Positions 16,340 to 23,320 of a stretch of DNA of 64,000 bases are shown here, one piece after another. The first letter of the stretch is position 1, and the number at the start of each line of letters is the position of its first letter. Source of the stretch: UBA9676 sp036522155 (GTDB lineage Bacteria; Actinomycetota; Actinomycetes; Streptosporangiales; Streptosporangiaceae); assembly GCA_036522155.1 (NCBI GenBank), contig DATDGI010000194.1, positions 8,429-72,428 on the forward strand, in the 5' to 3' direction. The translations under genes and the position numbers were made by a program. The notes under the pieces were generated by a model. The model did not search any database. It worked only from the letters and a program-made list of their open reading frames with translations, and was not told the origin of the DNA.

Positions 16340-17164
16340 CTATTGTCCCGCCACCTGGGCGGCCGGGACCACCGTGAGCTGTGGCGCCGCCTGGCAGGCG
16401 GCCCAGTCGGCACTGATCGCCCCGGCGGTCTGCAGCAGCAGCGGCAGGTACTCGCCGGTGAGCACCTCCACCGGCGTCTCCGCGGCGTGCGTGTTCACGT
16501 TCAGCGACGCGATCACCTGGCCGTTCCCGTCCCGCAGCGGCGCGGCCACCGACCGGATGCCGGCCGCGAGTTCCTCGTCGGTGAGCGCCCACCCGCGGGC
16601 GCGCACCTCCCGCAGCACGGCCGCCCGCTCCTCGCTGCCCAGCACGACCCGCGGCGGGATCCCCGACCGGCTCGGTTCGGCCAGCACCCGGTCGGCCTCG
16701 GCCGGCGGCAGTGCGGCCAGCAGCACCTTGCCCAGCGAGGTCTGCATGGCCGGGAACCTGGTGCCGATGGTCACCGCCAGCGCCACGATCTTCGGCACCG
16801 CGACCCGGGCCACGTAGACGATGTCGGAGCCGTCGAGCTGGGCGATCGACGACGACTCGTGCGTGCGCGCCACCAGCCGCTCCATGTGCGGCCGGGCCAC
16901 CTCCCACAGGTTGCGGGACAGCACGTAGGACATGCCAAGCTCCAGTACCCGGGGGGTGAGCTCGAACCCGCCGTCCACACTGCGCACATACCCCATCTGC
17001 TCCAGCGTGAGCAGGATCCGGCGGGCGGTGGGCCGGGCCAGCCCGGCCGCGGCCGCCACCGCCGCCAGTGTCATGACCGGCTGGCGCGGCTGGAACGCCC
17101 GGATCACATCGAGGCCACGGGCCAGGGCCTCGATGAAGTCCGGGCTGCTGTCGCGGCGTGCCAT
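16340..17164 (-). CDS. IclR-family transcriptional regulator
   Basis: A 274-residue regulator of the PcaR/PobR branch. The N-terminal winged helix (about 8-75) reads FIEALARGLDVIRAFQ, then ARPTARRILLTLEQMGYVRS; the effector domain (about 85-260) shows the usual MERLVARTHESSSIAQLDGSDIVYVARV, SLGKVLLAALPP and RGWALTDEELAAGIRSVAAPL. IclR proteins of this branch control aromatic-acid and related catabolic operons. It sits between the CaiB operon (same strand, 91 bp downstream) and the divergent amidohydrolase operon, and TGTCCG/CGGACA palindromes precede both. That makes it the likely master regulator of the island. The gene has its own palindrome upstream and so may regulate itself. Confidence 0.88.
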   Translation of the reverse strand: MARRDSSPDFIEALARGLDVIRAFQPRQPVMTLAAVAAAAGLARPTARRILLTLEQMGYVRSVDGGFELTPRVLELGMSYVLSRNLWEVARPHMERLVARTHESSSIAQLDGSDIVYVARVAVPKIVALAVTIGTRFPAMQTSLGKVLLAALPPAEADRVLAEPSRSGIPPRVVLGSEERAAVLREVRARGWALTDEELAAGIRSVAAPLRDGNGQVIASLNVNTHAAETPVEVLTGEYLPLLLQTAGAISADWAACQAAPQLTVVPAAQVAGQ

Positions 17165-17195
17165 TTGCGCCTCTCCGCCGTTCGGGTACTCGCTC

Positions 17196-17212
17196 CGTCC
17201 GCATCGCGGACG
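17196..17212. promoter_or_regulatory. Palindrome upstream of iclR (candidate autoregulatory operator)
   Basis: CGTCCGC-ATC-GCGGACG is a perfect 7+3+7 palindrome 32-48 bp upstream of the iclR ATG. It shares the TCCG/CGGA core with the operators at 16267-16293 and 17311-17324, but the spacing between half-sites differs. Confidence 0.5.
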
Positions 17213-17253
17213 TGGCTAGTATGCCCTACCAGTCAACCGGTGAGAATTGCCAC

Positions 17254-17283
17254 TTGACAGGCGCCCGCAGGCCGGCCAATGTT
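17254..17283 (+). promoter_or_regulatory. Candidate sigma-70-type promoter for the amidohydrolase operon
   Basis: A consensus TTGACA (17254-17259) is followed after 18 bp by AATGTT (17278-17283), a weak -10. Transcription would start about 17290, placing the palindrome at 17311-17324 just downstream of the start, a normal repressor position. The remaining 191-bp gap between iclR and the amidohydrolase gene shows nothing else. Confidence 0.35.
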
Positions 17284-17310
17284 CCGGTCTAGTTCAACAT
17301 GGCCGTTCTC

Positions 17311-17324
17311 CGGACAACTGTCCG
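17311..17324. promoter_or_regulatory. IclR-type operator before the amidohydrolase gene
   Basis: CGGACA-AC-TGTCCG is a perfect palindrome 32-45 bp upstream of the ATG at 17356. It has the same arms and 2-bp spacing as the second palindrome before the CaiB operon (CCGGACA-GT-TGTCCGG). Confidence 0.6.
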
Positions 17325-17355
17325 CAACATCGCCGTACCCCACGGAGGTGACCAC

Positions 17356-18813
17356 ATGACAGCCGCACCAAGTCCGGCCATTCCCCCCGGCCGGCCGGTC
17401 GTGTTCCGCGGCGCGACCGTGCTGACGATGGACGATGCCCACCACGTGCTGACCGATGCCGACGTGCTCGTCACCGGCGAGACGATCGCCGCGGCCGGGC
17501 CCGGCCTGCAGGTGCCCGAGGGCACCGCCGAGATCGACGCGTCCGGCGGCATCCTGATGCCCGGAATGATTGACACCCACCGGCACATGTGGCAGACCGC
17601 TATGCGCGGCTACGGCGCCGACTGGACGCTCACCCAGTACTTCGTCTGGAATTACCTGCAGTGGGGCAAGTCGTTCCGGCCCCAGGACATCTACGCGGGC
17701 AACCTGCTGTCCGCCATCGAGGCGATCGACGCCGGGGTGACCACCACCGTGGACTGGTCGCACAACCTGCAGACGCTCGAGCACGCGGAAGCGGCGGCGG
17801 ACGCGCTGCAGGAGGTCCCCGGCCGGTTCGTGCTCGCCTACGGCAACATCCAGGCGGCGCCGTGGGAGTGGTCGGCCACGCCCGAGTTCCGCGATTTCGT
17901 CAGCCGCCGGTTCCCCGGCGGCAACGACATGCTCGGCTTCCAGATGGCCTTCGACGTCCCCCCGGCCAGCCCGGACTTCCCTGAGAAGGCGGCCTTCGAG
18001 GTGGCACGCGACCTGGGCGTGCCGGTGACCACCCACGCCGGGGTGTGGAAGGTGACCACCGACGAGGGCATCCGGCTCATGTACGAGCACGGCTTCATGA
18101 CCCCGCAGACGATCTACGTGCACGCGGCCAGCCTGTCCCCCGACTCCTACCACCGGATCGCCGCCACCGGCGGGCACGCGTCGCTGTCCACCGAGAGCGA
18201 GCAGAGCGCCGGCCAGGGCTACCCGCCCACCTGGAAGCTGCGCCAGCACGGCATCGGCGTCTCGCTGTCGATGGACACCAGCGTGTGGTGGAGCGCCGAC
18301 CTGTTCTCCGCCATGCGCGCCACCTTGTCCGCCGACCGCGCCCGCGAGCACCTGGAGGCGCACGCCAAGGACGAGACGGTGACCCACCACGTGCTCCGCG
18401 CCGAGCAGGTGGTCGACTGGGCCACCCGGGGCGGGGCGAAGGCGCTCGGCCTGGATTCGGTCACCGGCAGCATCGAGGCAGGCAAGAAGGCCGACCTGGT
18501 ACTGATCAAGAACGACGCCTCACCGGTGATGTTCCCGCTGCTCAACCCGTACGGACACGTCGTCTTCCAGGCGCAGCGCGGTGACGTCCACACGGTCGTG
18601 ATCAACGGCCGGGTGGTCAAGCACAACCACCAGCTGACCGGCGCCGACCTGGCCAAGGCGCGGCAGGTGATCGGGCAGACGGTCGGGTACCTGCAGGGCG
18701 AACTCGGCCCGGAGGCCTGGGACGAGGGCATGCACCCGGAGATCCCGGAGACCAGGGTGCTCGACAACCCCTACACCTACACCTACACCGAGGACGCGGG
18801 CCCGGTCTCGTGA
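17356..18813 (+). CDS. Amidohydrolase-superfamily deaminase/chlorohydrolase-like enzyme
   Basis: A 485-residue metal-dependent hydrolase. The N-terminal metal motif His75-x-His77 lies in PGMIDTHRHMW, a further His in VPVTTHAGVW, and the Asp-bearing strand is LSMDTSVWW. The C-terminal segment ALGLDSVTGSIEAGKKADLVLIK and VVINGRVVKHN restore the small beta-sandwich typical of the AtzA/TRZ/guanine-deaminase/SAH-deaminase group. It would hydrolyse a C-N (or C-halogen) bond on a ring or cyclic amidine; the substrate is not known. GGAGGTGA 5 bases upstream fixes the ATG at 17356. It heads the operon amidohydrolase-MDR-SBP-ATPase-permease. Confidence 0.87.
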   Translation: MTAAPSPAIPPGRPVVFRGATVLTMDDAHHVLTDADVLVTGETIAAAGPGLQVPEGTAEIDASGGILMPGMIDTHRHMWQTAMRGYGADWTLTQYFVWNYLQWGKSFRPQDIYAGNLLSAIEAIDAGVTTTVDWSHNLQTLEHAEAAADALQEVPGRFVLAYGNIQAAPWEWSATPEFRDFVSRRFPGGNDMLGFQMAFDVPPASPDFPEKAAFEVARDLGVPVTTHAGVWKVTTDEGIRLMYEHGFMTPQTIYVHAASLSPDSYHRIAATGGHASLSTESEQSAGQGYPPTWKLRQHGIGVSLSMDTSVWWSADLFSAMRATLSADRAREHLEAHAKDETVTHHVLRAEQVVDWATRGGAKALGLDSVTGSIEAGKKADLVLIKNDASPVMFPLLNPYGHVVFQAQRGDVHTVVINGRVVKHNHQLTGADLAKARQVIGQTVGYLQGELGPEAWDEGMHPEIPETRVLDNPYTYTYTEDAGPVS

Positions 18814-19790
18814 CGACCATGCGGGCAGCGCTGCTGCACCGGCACGGCGCCCCGCCGGAGCCGGGGCAGCACGCCGCCCCCGGGCGGCAGGCCGGGCAGG
18901 CGCTGATCCGGGTCACCGCCGCGCCCATCAACCCGCTCGACCTGCTGTGTGCCTCCGGCACGTCGTACTTCGGCGCGCCCGCCCTGCCGTACGTGCCCGG
19001 CACCCAGGGCGTCGGGGTCATCGCCGGCTCGGACACGCTCCCGGCCGGGCAGCGGGTCTGGTTCAGCGCCACCGCCGGCATGAGGCCGGGCGACGGCTCC
19101 ATGGCCGAGTTCTGCGTGGTACCCGACACCGCGGTACTGCCCGTGCCCGAGGGGGTCAGCGACGACCTCGCGGCCGCCCTGGGGCTCTCCGCGATCGCCG
19201 CCTGGATGGCCCTGTCCTGGCGGGGCGGGCTGCGGCCCGGTGAGCACGTGCTCGTGCTCGGCGCCAGCGGCAACGTCGGCCAGGTCGGGGTGCAGGCGGC
19301 CCGGCTGCTCGGGGCCGGGCGGGTGGTGGCGGCCTGCCGCGACCCGCACGGCCGCGACCGGGCCACCGAACTCGGCGCCGACGCCGTCGCCGACCTCACC
19401 GGGGACGACGTGGCGGCGGTAGCCGCCACGCTGGCCGAAGCCACCGGCGGCCGCACCGACCTGGTGCTCGACCCACTGTGCGGGGTGCCCGCCGAGGCCG
19501 CGCTGCGGATCCTGTCGCCGCACGGCCGCCTGGTCAACCTGGGCTCCGCCGCCGCGGCGGAGGCCCGCTGGAGCTCGGCCACCCTGCGCAGCGGGGTGCT
19601 CGCCATCCTCGGATACACCAACAACCTGCTCACCAACGAGCAGAAGACCAGCGCGCTGGCCGAGATATTCACCCACGCCAGGGCGGGCCGGATCACCGCT
19701 GACCGCGAAGTCCGGCCGCTGGCGGACGCCGCCGACGCCTGGTCGCGCTGCGGCCAGGCCCCCCACCGCCGTGCCGTACTGATCCCATAA
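18810..19790 (+). CDS. Zinc-free MDR oxidoreductase (quinone-reductase-like)
   Basis: A 326-residue medium-chain reductase. The substrate domain opens with MRAALLHRHGAPPEPG and contains APINPLDLLCASG; the NADPH-binding fold has HVLVLGASGNVGQVGVQAARLLGA (the AxGxxG of quinone reductases). No structural-zinc cysteine cluster is present. It would reduce a quinone or activated alkene with NADPH. The GTG start overlaps the amidohydrolase stop (GTGA, 18810-18813); an ATG at 18819 is an alternative. It is co-transcribed with the amidohydrolase, so it may reduce that enzyme's product. A strong hairpin follows immediately. Confidence 0.85.
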   Translation: MTTMRAALLHRHGAPPEPGQHAAPGRQAGQALIRVTAAPINPLDLLCASGTSYFGAPALPYVPGTQGVGVIAGSDTLPAGQRVWFSATAGMRPGDGSMAEFCVVPDTAVLPVPEGVSDDLAAALGLSAIAAWMALSWRGGLRPGEHVLVLGASGNVGQVGVQAARLLGAGRVVAACRDPHGRDRATELGADAVADLTGDDVAAVAATLAEATGGRTDLVLDPLCGVPAEAALRILSPHGRLVNLGSAAAAEARWSSATLRSGVLAILGYTNNLLTNEQKTSALAEIFTHARAGRITADREVRPLADAADAWSRCGQAPHRRAVLIP

Positions 19791-19794
19791 AAAA

Positions 19795-19826
19795 CCGGTG
19801 AGCCGGGCGCGCACCCGGCTCACCGG
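19795..19826. terminator. Perfect 13-bp hairpin between the MDR gene and the ABC importer genes
   Basis: CCGGTGAGCCGGG (19795-19807) and CCCGGCTCACCGG (19814-19826) are exact complements around the 6-base loop CGCGCA. A run of six A lies before the first arm, so a T-tract follows the hairpin only in the minus-strand direction, where there is no gene. In the plus direction it is probably a partial terminator or an mRNA-stability hairpin that sets binding-protein levels apart from the enzyme genes. Confidence 0.6.
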
Positions 19827-19873
19827 CACAACACCCACCCACCATCCAGTGAGTAAGCAAAAGGAGTCTAGCC

Positions 19874-20929
19874 GTGCTCTCCCCTTCCACCGGCTTGCGG
19901 CGTTTCCAGCGCCGCGGCACCGTGCTGGCGGCGGTAGCCGCCGCCGGGCTCGCCCTCGTGGCCTGCAGCAGCTCCAGTTCCTCCTCTCCCACCACATCCG
20001 CCTCATCCGGCTCGAACAAGCCGCTGAGCATCGCCTACCTCTCGTTCGCCGTCGAGAACAGCTACGACGCGCCCATGCTGGCCGCCGCTGAGGCGGTGGC
20101 GTCCGACAACAACGCCACCATGAAGGTCTTCGACGCGAACAACAGCCCGCAGACCCAGTTCTCGCAGTTGCAGGACGCCATCAACTCGGGTCAGTACCAG
20201 GGCATCATCGTCCAGCCGATCTTTGGCACCGGCCTGGTCACCCTGGTCAAGCAGGCCATCGCCAAGGGGATCAAGGTCGTCAACATGGACCAGATCCTCG
20301 GCCCCAACCTGTCCACCGACCAGCCGCAGGTACCCGGGCTGTCGGCCAACGTGACCTTCGTGCCCACCGAGATCGGCACCAAGCTGGGCAACCTGGTGGT
20401 CCAGGCGTGCAAGTCCCAGAACCTGAACCCGTGCAAGGTCGGCTACCTGTACGACATCAAGGCGTCCGCGCTGGACGTCGCCATCCACGGGGCCTTCACC
20501 AAAGCGATCGCCGCCGACCCGGCCGTCCAGGTCGCCGCGCAGGGCCAGAGCTTCTTCAGCCCGACCGTCGGCCTGACCGCGGTGCAGAACATGCTGCAGG
20601 CCACCCCCAGCCTGAACCTGATCGTCGGTTCTGACCAGGGCATCGAGGGCGGCGCCCAGGCGCTGGCCGCGGCGCACAAGACCGGCAAGGTCATTCTGGT
20701 CGGTTACGGCGCCAGCGCCGCCGCGCTGGCCGGGGTCAGCTCCGGCGCCTGGTACGGCGACGTGGCCCAGGCACCCGCGAGCGAGGGCCGGCTGGCCGTG
20801 CAAGCGATGGTCAAGGCGCTGCGCGACGGCAAGAGCAGCGGCGGCATCGACCCGGTCGCCGGGCTGCCCAACGGCGGGATCGTCACCAAGGCGAACGCCA
20901 GCCAGTTCACTGCCGAGTGGCCCGGCTGA
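19874..20929 (+). CDS. Ribose-type (LacI-fold) ABC transporter substrate-binding lipoprotein
   Basis: A 351-residue lipoprotein with lipobox LALVAC (Cys31) and a Ser-rich linker. The mature periplasmic-binding-protein type 1 fold follows: LSIAYLSFAVENSYDAPMLAAAEA, INSGQYQGIIVQPIFGTGLVTLVKQAIAKGIKVVNMDQ, GSDQGIEGGAQALAAA and a C-terminal VAGLPNGGIVTKANAS. This family carries sugars, nucleosides, autoinducer-2 and similar small polar molecules into the cell with an RbsA/RbsC partner. AAGGAG 7 bases before the GTG fixes the start. The ATPase gene begins 1 bp after its stop. The ligand is unknown and would help define the island's substrate. Confidence 0.9.
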   Translation: MLSPSTGLRRFQRRGTVLAAVAAAGLALVACSSSSSSSPTTSASSGSNKPLSIAYLSFAVENSYDAPMLAAAEAVASDNNATMKVFDANNSPQTQFSQLQDAINSGQYQGIIVQPIFGTGLVTLVKQAIAKGIKVVNMDQILGPNLSTDQPQVPGLSANVTFVPTEIGTKLGNLVVQACKSQNLNPCKVGYLYDIKASALDVAIHGAFTKAIAADPAVQVAAQGQSFFSPTVGLTAVQNMLQATPSLNLIVGSDQGIEGGAQALAAAHKTGKVILVGYGASAAALAGVSSGAWYGDVAQAPASEGRLAVQAMVKALRDGKSSGGIDPVAGLPNGGIVTKANASQFTAEWPG

Positions 20930-20930
20930 G

Positions 20931-22364
20931 GTGCCTGACCCAGCCAGCCTCCAGGGCGCGCAGGCCGAACTGACGGGCATCGGCAAGTCCTTCGGCGCGG
21001 CGCGCGCCCTGGAGGCGGTCAGCCTCCGGATCGCCCGCGGCTCGATCCACGCCCTGGTGGGCGAGAACGGCGCGGGCAAGTCCACCCTCGGCAAGATCCT
21101 GGCCGGGGTGATCGCTCCCGACCAGGGCCAGTTCCTGCTGGACGGCGAGCCGGCCCATTTCCACTCGCCGCGGGAAGCCATCGCCCGCGGGATCGTGCTC
21201 ATCGCCCAGGAGCTGTCGCTGGTGCCCGCGCTGCCGGTGGCCGAGAACGTGTTCCTGGGCACCGAGCCCCGCCGGGCCGGCTTTCTCCGGAGGCGCGCGC
21301 TGCACCGCCGTTATGAGGAAATGGCGGGCTCGGTGGGCTTCGACCTGCCCGCCGATACCCCGGCGGGCCGGCTGCGGGTCGCGGACCAGCAGAAGGTCGA
21401 GATCATGCGGGCGCTGTCACGCGACGCCCGGCTGATCGTGATGGACGAGCCGACCGCCGCGCTGTCCCGGCCCGACGTGGCCCGGCTGCACGAGGTCGTC
21501 CGGCGGCTGGCCAGGGACGTCACCACGGTCGTGCTCGTTTCGCACTCCCTGCGCGAGGTGCTCGACCTGGCCGGCCAGGTGACGATCCTGCGCGACGGGC
21601 GGGTGGTACGGACCGCGGCGGCCGCGGAAGAGACCGAGGAGTCGCTGGTGAACGCGATGCTCGGGCGGTCCGTCGGAGCCACCTTCCCGGCCAAGCAGCC
21701 GCCCCCGGCGGACGCACCCGCGGTGCTGTCCGGCGAGGTGACCGTGCGGGCGGGCGAGATCGTCGGGCTGGCCGGCCTGGTCGGTGCCGGCCGCAGCGAG
21801 CTCGCCCACGACCTGTTCGGGCGCCCCCACCGGTCGCTGGCCCGCGGCATCGCGATGATCCCGGAGTCGCGCAAGGAGCAGGGCCTGCTGCTCGGCCGGT
21901 CGGTCACCGAGAACGTCAGCCTGGCCAGCCTGGCGCAGCTCAGCCGGTTCGGGCTGGTCCGGCCGCGGGCGGAGCGCAAGGCGGTGGCCCGGGTGCTGGA
22001 ACAGGCGACCGTGACCGGCGCTGGGCAGGCCGCGCCGGCCAGCACCCTGTCCGGCGGCAACCAGCAGAAGCTGCTGTTCGCCCGGTGCCTGCTGGCCCGG
22101 CCGCGGCTGCTGATCGCCGACGAGCCGACCCGCGGCGTGGATGTCGGGGCCAAGCGGGCCATCTACGAACTGCTGGTCGAGCTGGCCGCCGACGGCCTCG
22201 GCGTGCTGCTCATCTCCTCGGACGTGGAGGAGATCCTCGGCCTCGCGCATCGCGTGCTGGTGATGCGCCTCGGGAAGATCACCGCCGAGCTCACCGGCGA
22301 CGACATGACCGAAGCCGCCATCCTCGCGGCGGCCTTCGATGCCACCGAAAGAGATGCGTTATGA
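20931..22364 (+). CDS. Ribose-type ABC transporter ATP-binding protein (tandem ATPase, RbsA family)
   Basis: A 477-residue double ATPase. The first cassette has Walker A GENGAGKST (44-52), VADQQKVEIMRAL as signature region and LIVMDEPTAALS as Walker B. The second, as in all RbsA-type proteins, lacks a proper Walker A (GLAGLVGAGRSEL) but keeps TLSGGNQQK and LLIADEPTRGVDVGAK. It powers import of the ligand of the binding protein encoded just upstream, with the permease encoded next (ATGA overlap, 22361-22364). It is slightly shorter than usual (about 500) because of a short linker between the cassettes. Confidence 0.92.
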   Translation: MPDPASLQGAQAELTGIGKSFGAARALEAVSLRIARGSIHALVGENGAGKSTLGKILAGVIAPDQGQFLLDGEPAHFHSPREAIARGIVLIAQELSLVPALPVAENVFLGTEPRRAGFLRRRALHRRYEEMAGSVGFDLPADTPAGRLRVADQQKVEIMRALSRDARLIVMDEPTAALSRPDVARLHEVVRRLARDVTTVVLVSHSLREVLDLAGQVTILRDGRVVRTAAAAEETEESLVNAMLGRSVGATFPAKQPPPADAPAVLSGEVTVRAGEIVGLAGLVGAGRSELAHDLFGRPHRSLARGIAMIPESRKEQGLLLGRSVTENVSLASLAQLSRFGLVRPRAERKAVARVLEQATVTGAGQAAPASTLSGGNQQKLLFARCLLARPRLLIADEPTRGVDVGAKRAIYELLVELAADGLGVLLISSDVEEILGLAHRVLVMRLGKITAELTGDDMTEAAILAAAFDATERDAL

Positions 22365-23320
22365 GCGTGCTTCCGTTCCGGCTGCCGCGCCCCGCCCGGC
22401 TGCGCCAGGCTGGCATCCTCATCCCGTTCCTGGTGCTGTTCATCGTGCTGTCGGTGGCCAGCGGGCCGTTCCTGACCAGAGTCAACCTGCTCGACATCCT
22501 CGACCAGCAGGCCGCGACCCTGATCATCGCGGCGGCGGGCACGCTGGTGCTGGTGGCGGGCGGCATCGACCTGTCGGTCGGCGCCATCTACGCGCTGGCC
22601 GGGGTGACCGCCGCGGAGATCGCCCGGAGTTCGCCGCCGCTGGTCGCGATACTGGCCGGGCTGGCGGTCGGCCTGCTGGTCGGGCTGGTCAACGGGGTGA
22701 TCACCACCTTCTTCCGCATCAACTCGCTGATCGCCACGCTGGCCATGTCGTTCGTGGTCAGCGGGCTGGCCAGCCTGGTCACCGGCGGAAACCTGATCAT
22801 CCTGTACAACCGGCCGTCCTTCGGCAACCTGTCGCGGACGCAGGTGTTCGGCGTGTACACCTCGACCTGGCTCATGGTGATCAGCGTGGTGCTGCTGGCG
22901 GTGCTGCTGGCCAGGACCACGGCCGGGCGGTACATGTACGCGGCGGGCGGCAACGCGGAAGCGGCTCGGCTGGCGGGGGTCCGGGTTCAGCTGATCCGGA
23001 TCGTCACGTTCGTGCTGAGCGGCGGCGCGGCCGCGCTCGCGGGGCTGATCGACACCTCGCGGGTGCTCAGCGCGCAGGCATCCAACGGCGAGACCACGCT
23101 GACGTTCACGGTGCTGGCCGGCATCGTGGTCGGCGGCACCAGCATCCTCGGCGGCGAGGGCGGGATCTGGCGGACGGTGGTCGGGGTGCTGTTCATCGCG
23201 CTGATCGGCAACGGTTTCGACCTGCTCGGGCTGAACCCGCTGTACGAGCAGATCACGCTGGGCGCGATCCTGCTGGCCGCGGTCGGCATCGACGCCTGGT
23301 CACGCCTGCGGACGCGCTAA
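22361..23320 (+). CDS. Ribose-type ABC transporter permease (RbsC family)
   Basis: A 319-residue membrane protein with about eight to ten hydrophobic segments. The family signatures are AGTLVLVAGGIDLSVGAIYAL, NGVITTFFRINSLIATLAM and the cytoplasmic coupling loop GRYMYAAGGNAEAARLAGV, followed by LAGIVVGGTSILGGEGGIWRTVVG. One permease gene is present, so it should act as a homodimer. It is the last gene of the importer operon; its TAA overlaps the stop codon of the convergent gene (CTAA, 23317-23320). Confidence 0.92.
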   Translation: MSVLPFRLPRPARLRQAGILIPFLVLFIVLSVASGPFLTRVNLLDILDQQAATLIIAAAGTLVLVAGGIDLSVGAIYALAGVTAAEIARSSPPLVAILAGLAVGLLVGLVNGVITTFFRINSLIATLAMSFVVSGLASLVTGGNLIILYNRPSFGNLSRTQVFGVYTSTWLMVISVVLLAVLLARTTAGRYMYAAGGNAEAARLAGVRVQLIRIVTFVLSGGAAALAGLIDTSRVLSAQASNGETTLTFTVLAGIVVGGTSILGGEGGIWRTVVGVLFIALIGNGFDLLGLNPLYEQITLGAILLAAVGIDAWSRLRTR

